This document shows positions 59,213-64,000 of a DNA stretch of 64,000 bases, one piece after another. The notes beneath the pieces are model-generated. The model was not told the DNA's origin, ran no database searches, and saw only the letters and a list, made by a program, of their open reading frames with translations. The first letter of the stretch is position 1, and the number at the start of each line of letters is the position of its first letter. The position numbers and the translations under genes are program-made. This DNA is from Croceicoccus sp. (GTDB lineage Bacteria; Pseudomonadota; Alphaproteobacteria; Sphingomonadales; Sphingomonadaceae), in assembly GCA_002694745.1 (NCBI GenBank), contig NZMY01000017.1, positions 1 to 64,000 on the forward strand, given 5' to 3'.

Positions 59213-61504
59213 TTAATAAAGAGTTAATTTTCTAGGTTCGTTATAATCTTCCACGTTTAGCATCGTGAGCAGTTCCGAAATGCGCATCGGCCGCCCATAG
59301 AAGAACCCCTGGCCGATCACACAGCCCAGCGAAACAAGCAGATCCTGCTCGTCCGTCGTTTCGATCCCCTCGGCGACAAGCCGCATGCCCGCCTTGCGAG
59401 CGGTGTCGTTCAGGGCACGAATGACGATACGCGCGCGCTCGTTATGTTGTGCAAGAGCGACGAAGCTGCGATCGATCTTGATCTCGTCGCAGGGCAGCCC
59501 GACGAGGAGGGACAGATTGGCCTCTCCCGTTCCGAAATCGTCGAGCGAGATGTGGAAGCCGCGTTCCTGTAGTCGTTCCAAATTGCGTGCAGCGGTGCGG
59601 AAATCATCGATCTTCGCCGTTTCGGTTATCTCGATGGTAATGGCCTCGGGCCGTCCACCGCCGGCTGCAATATTGTCACAGACCAATGACACGAAATCGT
59701 GTTCGGCAAGAAGCGTAGCGGAGACGTTGACCGAGATGCGCGCGCCGGCGTTCAATGCCACATTGGCCGACCGCGCGGCCAACCTCAGCGTATGGGCGGT
59801 CAGCGGCTTGAGCCGACCGGCCTTTTCGATGAAAGGAATGAATTCGGTCGGGCTTATTTCGCCGCGTTGCGGATGCTTCCAGCGGACGAGCGCCTCCGCA
59901 CCGACAACGTGACCGCTTTCAAGCAGGCATTGGGGCTGGAACAGCAGATAGATATGCTGATGCGCGATGGCATGATCGAGCGACGAATGGAGCGATAGCT
60001 GCCAATCCGTATCCGATCCGCCTTGTTCGCTCACCAATGCAAGCTTGCTGGGGCGCCGCGAAGCCACCTCAGCCGCAACGATGGTCGCACTGATCGCCTG
60101 TCGCGGCTTGGGAATGTCGTTGTCGAGTATTCCGAAGGAGCAGGAGAAATCGAGCGTGCGCTCCTCGACTCTTACCGGAGCGCTGGCCAGCGCTAGCAGA
60201 CCGGTAATATGACTCCTCGCGTGCTCCAGTTCATCGAACCAGGCAAAATGTCCGGTGTTGTCGGTATAGACCTGAACGTCCGTACCAATTGACAAGCGGT
60301 CCGATATTTGCCGGATGAAATTGCGATGGAGCGACGGTTCGAGGCTTGCCAAAATCTCTTCGAAATTTTCGACACGTGCGACCACGAGGCGCCCGCGCGA
60401 TTTTCCGAAGTCATCCTGTAATGCATTGAAATTGGGCAAACCCGACACCGTATCGACGCCTGCCGCGCGTTCCCGCCAATTGTCGCGAATGCGAATTGCC
60501 CCATAGATTGAGAGCAGTGTGTAAACCATGCCCATAAGCAAGAGCAGGTCGAACTGGGCGGCGATAAATGGCGCAGAAAGTGAAATGACGACAAGACCGG
60601 CGTAGCCGCATCGCCGGACAATCCTTGGAAGCAACGCAACCGAAAATAGGGCGATCCCAAATACGAGAAAAGGAACGAACCATCCTACCGGCTTGAGACT
60701 TTCGGAAATGAGCGTTTCCGCTGCGAGCGCGCCCACTATGGCACTGGGCATAGACTTGCTGAGCGGCGTGTTCACCAAATTGGCGGTTCCGCTGGCGGGC
60801 GCGGTGATCAGGATCCGTTTTCCCGCAATAGCGGCATCGGGCACCAATCCGCTTTCAAAATCTTCAAAGGCGATGATAGGTATCGCTTGCGGAGAGATTC
60901 TGAAATCGATCGGATACGTTCCGCCGGTCGCATCGCTTGCTCCTGCAAGGGCGGCGCCAAGCTTTGGAAAGCTCTCCCCTCCGGTTGTGAAGCGGTAGTC
61001 CGCGTCGAATACGAACCCGGTAATCGACGTTATGTTCGCGTCGACCGCTTCGCCATCGACGGGCAGCACGGCGGTTCGCGATACACTAAGTGGATCCTCG
61101 GAAGACACGGTACCGGCGGTGGCAGGCCATGCAACGATGACGGTTGATTGTGCAGCCGCAATCGCTCTACCCAGATTATCGATTCCCGTATCTGTTTCGT
61201 TGAAACGTCCTTCGATAACGATCCGTTCGGGGCGCATGGCGTCCAGCGATGGGATAACCTGGGCATATCGCTCGGCGATCGTGTCGTTCCGCCCCGCTTC
61301 GCGTTCGGTGGTAACGATGACGATTTCGCCCGACACAGGCTTTTGCATGGTGCGCGAAACGATAAGGCGCGGCACTTCGTCGATGAGTTTCGGGATATCC
61401 AGCGCGAACAGCACCACGAGTGCCGCAACAAGCGACAAGAGGACCTGGAGCAGGCGGCGAAGTGTTCGCGGCTCGATCCGGAGGCGAGGGGTATGCGCGC
61501 GCAT
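59213..61504 (-). CDS. CHASE2/degenerate GGDEF/EAL cyclic-di-GMP phosphodiesterase
   Basis: The 763-residue inner-membrane protein starts with one membrane helix (about 17-35), then a periplasmic CHASE2-type sensor (IVSRTMQKPVSGEIVIVTTEREAGRNDTIAERYAQVI, about 40-250) and three further helices (270-345). The GGDEF domain is degenerate: the active-site loop reads TGHFAWF. The EAL domain is intact: GAEALVRW (Glu537), ITETAKI, LDDFGTGEANLS, IKIDRSFV and LVAEGIET. It should hydrolyse cyclic di-GMP in response to an extracytoplasmic signal, possibly with GTP sensing by the GGDEF remnant. Confidence 0.9.
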   Translation of the reverse strand: MRAHTPRLRIEPRTLRRLLQVLLSLVAALVVLFALDIPKLIDEVPRLIVSRTMQKPVSGEIVIVTTEREAGRNDTIAERYAQVIPSLDAMRPERIVIEGRFNETDTGIDNLGRAIAAAQSTVIVAWPATAGTVSSEDPLSVSRTAVLPVDGEAVDANITSITGFVFDADYRFTTGGESFPKLGAALAGASDATGGTYPIDFRISPQAIPIIAFEDFESGLVPDAAIAGKRILITAPASGTANLVNTPLSKSMPSAIVGALAAETLISESLKPVGWFVPFLVFGIALFSVALLPRIVRRCGYAGLVVISLSAPFIAAQFDLLLLMGMVYTLLSIYGAIRIRDNWRERAAGVDTVSGLPNFNALQDDFGKSRGRLVVARVENFEEILASLEPSLHRNFIRQISDRLSIGTDVQVYTDNTGHFAWFDELEHARSHITGLLALASAPVRVEERTLDFSCSFGILDNDIPKPRQAISATIVAAEVASRRPSKLALVSEQGGSDTDWQLSLHSSLDHAIAHQHIYLLFQPQCLLESGHVVGAEALVRWKHPQRGEISPTEFIPFIEKAGRLKPLTAHTLRLAARSANVALNAGARISVNVSATLLAEHDFVSLVCDNIAAGGGRPEAITIEITETAKIDDFRTAARNLERLQERGFHISLDDFGTGEANLSLLVGLPCDEIKIDRSFVALAQHNERARIVIRALNDTARKAGMRLVAEGIETTDEQDLLVSLGCVIGQGFFYGRPMRISELLTMLNVEDYNEPRKLTLY

Positions 61505-61615
61505 CGAACCCCCGATAGCATAGGATAGTTAATAGTTCGCTGCTTAACGCCGCCGTCGAACCCGTCGGTTCGGGGATGCTGATCGCGCTTTTATCCCTTG
61601 TGCCGGAACGAGGGA

Positions 61616-62278
61616 TCAGTCGGTGGCAGGATCGGGAAGTTCGGTTGCCGGAACGCCCTGATCGTCGATTGCGGGAACATCCTCTTCCTCGGGCGGGGGC
61701 ATGACGGTTACAGCGACGCGCCGGTTCTTCGCTCGTCCCTCTTCGTCGGGTTCACCATCCGGCCTTGCATTGGGGGCAATCGGGTTCTGTTCGCCCATGG
61801 CGATGATGGTAATCCTGTCTTCGCTCGCGCCCGCCTCAACCAGATGTTCGGCGACTGCCTCGGCCCTTCGGCGCGATGCGCGAAGGTTGACTTCATCCCG
61901 ACCGCTCGAATCCGTATGACCGCGCAGGACGATGGCACCGCCCTTGCGGAACTGCTCGCTCTCGACGATCTCTTCGATCATGGCGGCGGCATCGGGATTC
62001 AGGTCGCTGCCGCTGTCGCCGAAGGGGACTATGACATCAAGCGGTTCGAGGGGCGGTTCTGCAATCGGCCGGACGTCCATGTCGGCGCGCAGGATCGAGT
62101 TGGTCGACAGGTCTTCCTGCACTTCTTCCGGCAATGGCTCCTGACCTTCGGCGGCCGGCTCCTCCTCGATGGGGAGGGTGGTGTCTTCGCGCCTTTCACA
62201 GCCGGTCAGCGCGGACAGCAGCAATGCTGCGCCCATTGCGGTGCAAATTCGGTTTCTGTGTGTATGCAATCCTCTCAT
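61616..62278 (-). CDS. OmpA-family lipoprotein
   Basis: The 220-residue protein has a signal peptide with lipobox LTGC near residue 27 and a Glu/Pro-rich linker. A C-terminal OmpA/MotB peptidoglycan-binding domain follows: DVIVPFGDSGSDLNPDAAAMIEEIVESEQFRKGGAIVLRGHTDSSGRDEVNLRASRRRAEAVAEHL ... NRRVAVTV. The Asp and Arg residues of the diaminopimelate pocket are present (TDSSG, NLRASRRR). Its start overlaps the antiporter stop by 4 bases (ATGA), so the two are cotranscribed. Confidence 0.92.
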   Translation of the reverse strand: MRGLHTHRNRICTAMGAALLLSALTGCERREDTTLPIEEEPAAEGQEPLPEEVQEDLSTNSILRADMDVRPIAEPPLEPLDVIVPFGDSGSDLNPDAAAMIEEIVESEQFRKGGAIVLRGHTDSSGRDEVNLRASRRRAEAVAEHLVEAGASEDRITIIAMGEQNPIAPNARPDGEPDEEGRAKNRRVAVTVMPPPEEEDVPAIDDQGVPATELPDPATD

Positions 62279-64000
62279 GCGGGTTTTGCCTCCTCGCCTG
62301 AGGGCCCCTCAGGCCCTTTTTCTTCGTCGCCGGTCTTTGCCAGTGCGGTGTCTCCTTCGCTCGACTGGCCGGACTTCGCCTGCGCCTTCGCTCGCTTCTC
62401 ACGCTTGGCATGAACCTTTTCGGTGACCGGGTCTTCCGGCGGCGAATAGGATATGATGATGTCGCCCGGACCGGGGATCGGCCGCGATGCGTGGGTGAAG
62501 AACCGCAGCTGGCCGCTCTTGAGCAGTACGAGCACGAAATCGGCCTTGTCGGGCAACGCTTCGCGCGCCTTGTCTACGCCGAACTGCTCAGACAGGCGGG
62601 TCTTGCGAAATTCCCATCCCTGCGCCTGGCGCTGATGCATTTCTTCCATGTCGACGCCGGACTCGAATAGCGAGCGCCCGCGGATCGAGGGCGGGAGCGA
62701 GCGTGGATCGTCAGGATGCCCTGCCTCGCCAAGCTGATAGACGGCGTCGCGGCCGATTTCAGGAGCGAATTCATTGCAGACGAGGGCGTTATAGGCCTCG
62801 TTCTCGGTCGCGGCGACAAGGACCTGATAATGGCTGAGGTCGAGCGAATGCTCCGTCGCCTCGGCAAGAATTTCGCCGTGATAGGTGTCCAGCCCCTGCT
62901 GCCGCGCCCGCGACAACCGCCACCAGCTGGTGTCCGCCAAGGTTACGGGAACATCGAGTTCGTCCAGTTCCTTGGCCAGGGCGATCGACCATGGCGTAGC
63001 GCCAACCAGCAGCAGGCCGGGCGTAGTCGAACCCGTAACGCCCAGCCAGCGCGCAACGGGCGCCATGGTAAAGCCATGCGCGACGATGGTCGCCACGCAG
63101 ACGGCAAAGGAGAGACTGATCAGGATCGTCCCGTCGGCATAGCCCAGATCCGAAAGGCGCAAGGCGAACAGGCCGGAGATCGCGACCGCCACGATGCCGC
63201 GCGGTGCGATCCAGGCAAGAAAAATCCGCTCGTTCCACGGGATTTTCGAGAATGCCAGGCTGATAAGGACGGTGGCCGGGCGCACCAGAAACAGGATCGC
63301 CAGAAGGAACAGCGTGAACTGCCATTCCAGCAGCCGCAAAGTTTCATAATCCAGCTGCGCCGACAGCAGGATAAAGATACCGGACACGAGTATGACGGCG
63401 ATGTTCTGCTTGAACGGATGAATATCCCTAAGCGAGTCGACATTCATATTCGCCAGCGCCACGCCCATCAGCGTAACCGCAACAAGCCCTGTTTCCTGCT
63501 GGATCAGGTTCGAAATCACGAACAGCCCGACCACGACGACCAGCAAAACCGGCGCTTTCAGATATTCGGGCACCAGCCCGCGCGGGAAGCTCCACGCAAT
63601 CGCCCAGGCCGCGACGTAACCCAGCACTGCCGCGGCAAGCGTGGCGAAAACGAGTGCGGGCACCACGTCGAACAATGTCGCGCCTGCGGCCGATGCACGG
63701 AAATATTCGTAAGCCAGAACGGCGCACATCGCGCCGAACGGGTCGTTGACGATCGCTTCCCATTTGAGGATCGCGGCGGGCCTTTGCGCAACGCTCGACT
63801 GGCGGAGCAGCGGCAGCACCACCGTCGGGCCAGTGACGACCAGAATGCCCGCGAACAGAATGGCGACCGGCCACACCAGCCCCGCAATATAATAGCAGGC
63901 CAGCGAGCCGGCGACCCATCCGACAGGGACTCCGAAGACCACCAGCCGCCAGACCGCGCTTCCCGTGCGTCGCAATTCGCGGAAATCAAGGCTCAGGCCG
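62275..64000 (-). CDS. Cation/proton antiporter with RCK (TrkA-N) domain, 5' end outside window
   Basis: The reading frame is open to the window edge (the upstream codons read GLSLDFRELR before the TTG at 63975), so the N-terminus is missing. At least nine membrane helices are visible. ILFAGILVVTGPTVVLPLLRQ and ILKWEAIVNDPFGAMCAVLAYEY are CPA-type ion-binding helices, with the Asp in NDP. After residue 300 comes a TrkA-N Rossmann domain (PGLLLVGATPWSIALAKELDELDVPVTLADTSWWRLSRARQQG) and a RCK-C-like part ending in a charged Lys/Glu tail. It is likely a K+ or Na+/H+ antiporter. Confidence 0.9.
   Translation of the reverse strand, partial: GLSLDFRELRRTGSAVWRLVVFGVPVGWVAGSLACYYIAGLVWPVAILFAGILVVTGPTVVLPLLRQSSVAQRPAAILKWEAIVNDPFGAMCAVLAYEYFRASAAGATLFDVVPALVFATLAAAVLGYVAAWAIAWSFPRGLVPEYLKAPVLLVVVVGLFVISNLIQQETGLVAVTLMGVALANMNVDSLRDIHPFKQNIAVILVSGIFILLSAQLDYETLRLLEWQFTLFLLAILFLVRPATVLISLAFSKIPWNERIFLAWIAPRGIVAVAISGLFALRLSDLGYADGTILISLSFAVCVATIVAHGFTMAPVARWLGVTGSTTPGLLLVGATPWSIALAKELDELDVPVTLADTSWWRLSRARQQGLDTYHGEILAEATEHSLDLSHYQVLVAATENEAYNALVCNEFAPEIGRDAVYQLGEAGHPDDPRSLPPSIRGRSLFESGVDMEEMHQRQAQGWEFRKTRLSEQFGVDKAREALPDKADFVLVLLKSGQLRFFTHASRPIPGPGDIIISYSPPEDPVTEKVHAKREKRAKAQAKSGQSSEGDTALAKTGDEEKGPEGPSGEEAKPA

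Overview
The window comes from the chromosome of a high-GC alphaproteobacterium, most likely Sphingomonadales (Erythrobacteraceae or a near relative). The evidence is the protein sequences themselves: sphingomonad-like OtsA, RecJ and GatB/YqeY proteins, a DUF4170 protein, an rpoD/dnaG/yqeY order, and many short conserved sphingomonad hypotheticals. Most of it is dense housekeeping DNA. I saw no rRNA, tRNA, CRISPR array, insertion sequence or prophage.

Positions 1-1530 are clearly lower in GC than the rest. They hold two overlapping genes: a dUTPase/dCTP-deaminase-like protein with a membrane helix and coiled coil, and a thymidylate-synthase-family protein with an Asp where dUMP-specific enzymes have Asn. 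That substitution is the known dCMP-hydroxymethylase signature. This is the best candidate for an undescribed nucleotide-modifying or defence module. Positions 1600-4800 hold small hypothetical, lipoprotein and periplasmic genes. Trehalose synthesis follows (otsA, otsB, minus strand).

Positions 7100-12366 (minus strand) form a lasso-peptide cluster: HprK-like kinase, precursor peptide, RRE/PqqD protein (B1), leader protease (B2), macrocyclase (C) and nucleotidyltransferase. The precursor ends in Ser, as expected for kinase-tailored lasso peptides of the paeninodin type. The cyclase gene is broken by an apparent one-base frameshift near 9121, and no dedicated exporter is present.

Positions 12400-37560 hold recJ, a flavodoxin-like gene, a DUF4261-like gene, an AHH nuclease-like gene and leuA with a Leu-rich leader peptide. 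These are followed by yceI, ilvC, ilvH, ilvB, miaA, serB, purL, xseB-ispA, coaD, a cyclophilin, queA, an ABC-2 exporter pair, a DUF481 protein, a TauE/SafE permease, alkB-tgt, rpsD and a chorismate mutase. Branched-chain amino acid synthesis is concentrated in leuA, ilvC, ilvH and ilvB.

Positions 37600-54900 hold trmJ, nrdR, glyA, rpiB, rpoD, dnaG, yqeY, carA, carB and greA. A run of small stress-type membrane proteins follows, then eno. Positions 55000-64000 hold an M13-family peptidase homologue that has lost its zinc ligands, ribH, and a RibB with an N-terminal helix-turn-helix and a palindromic operator-like site just upstream. They also hold a 23-codon small ORF with its own terminator, a CHASE2/degenerate-GGDEF/EAL protein, an OmpA-like lipoprotein, and a cation/proton antiporter truncated by the window edge.
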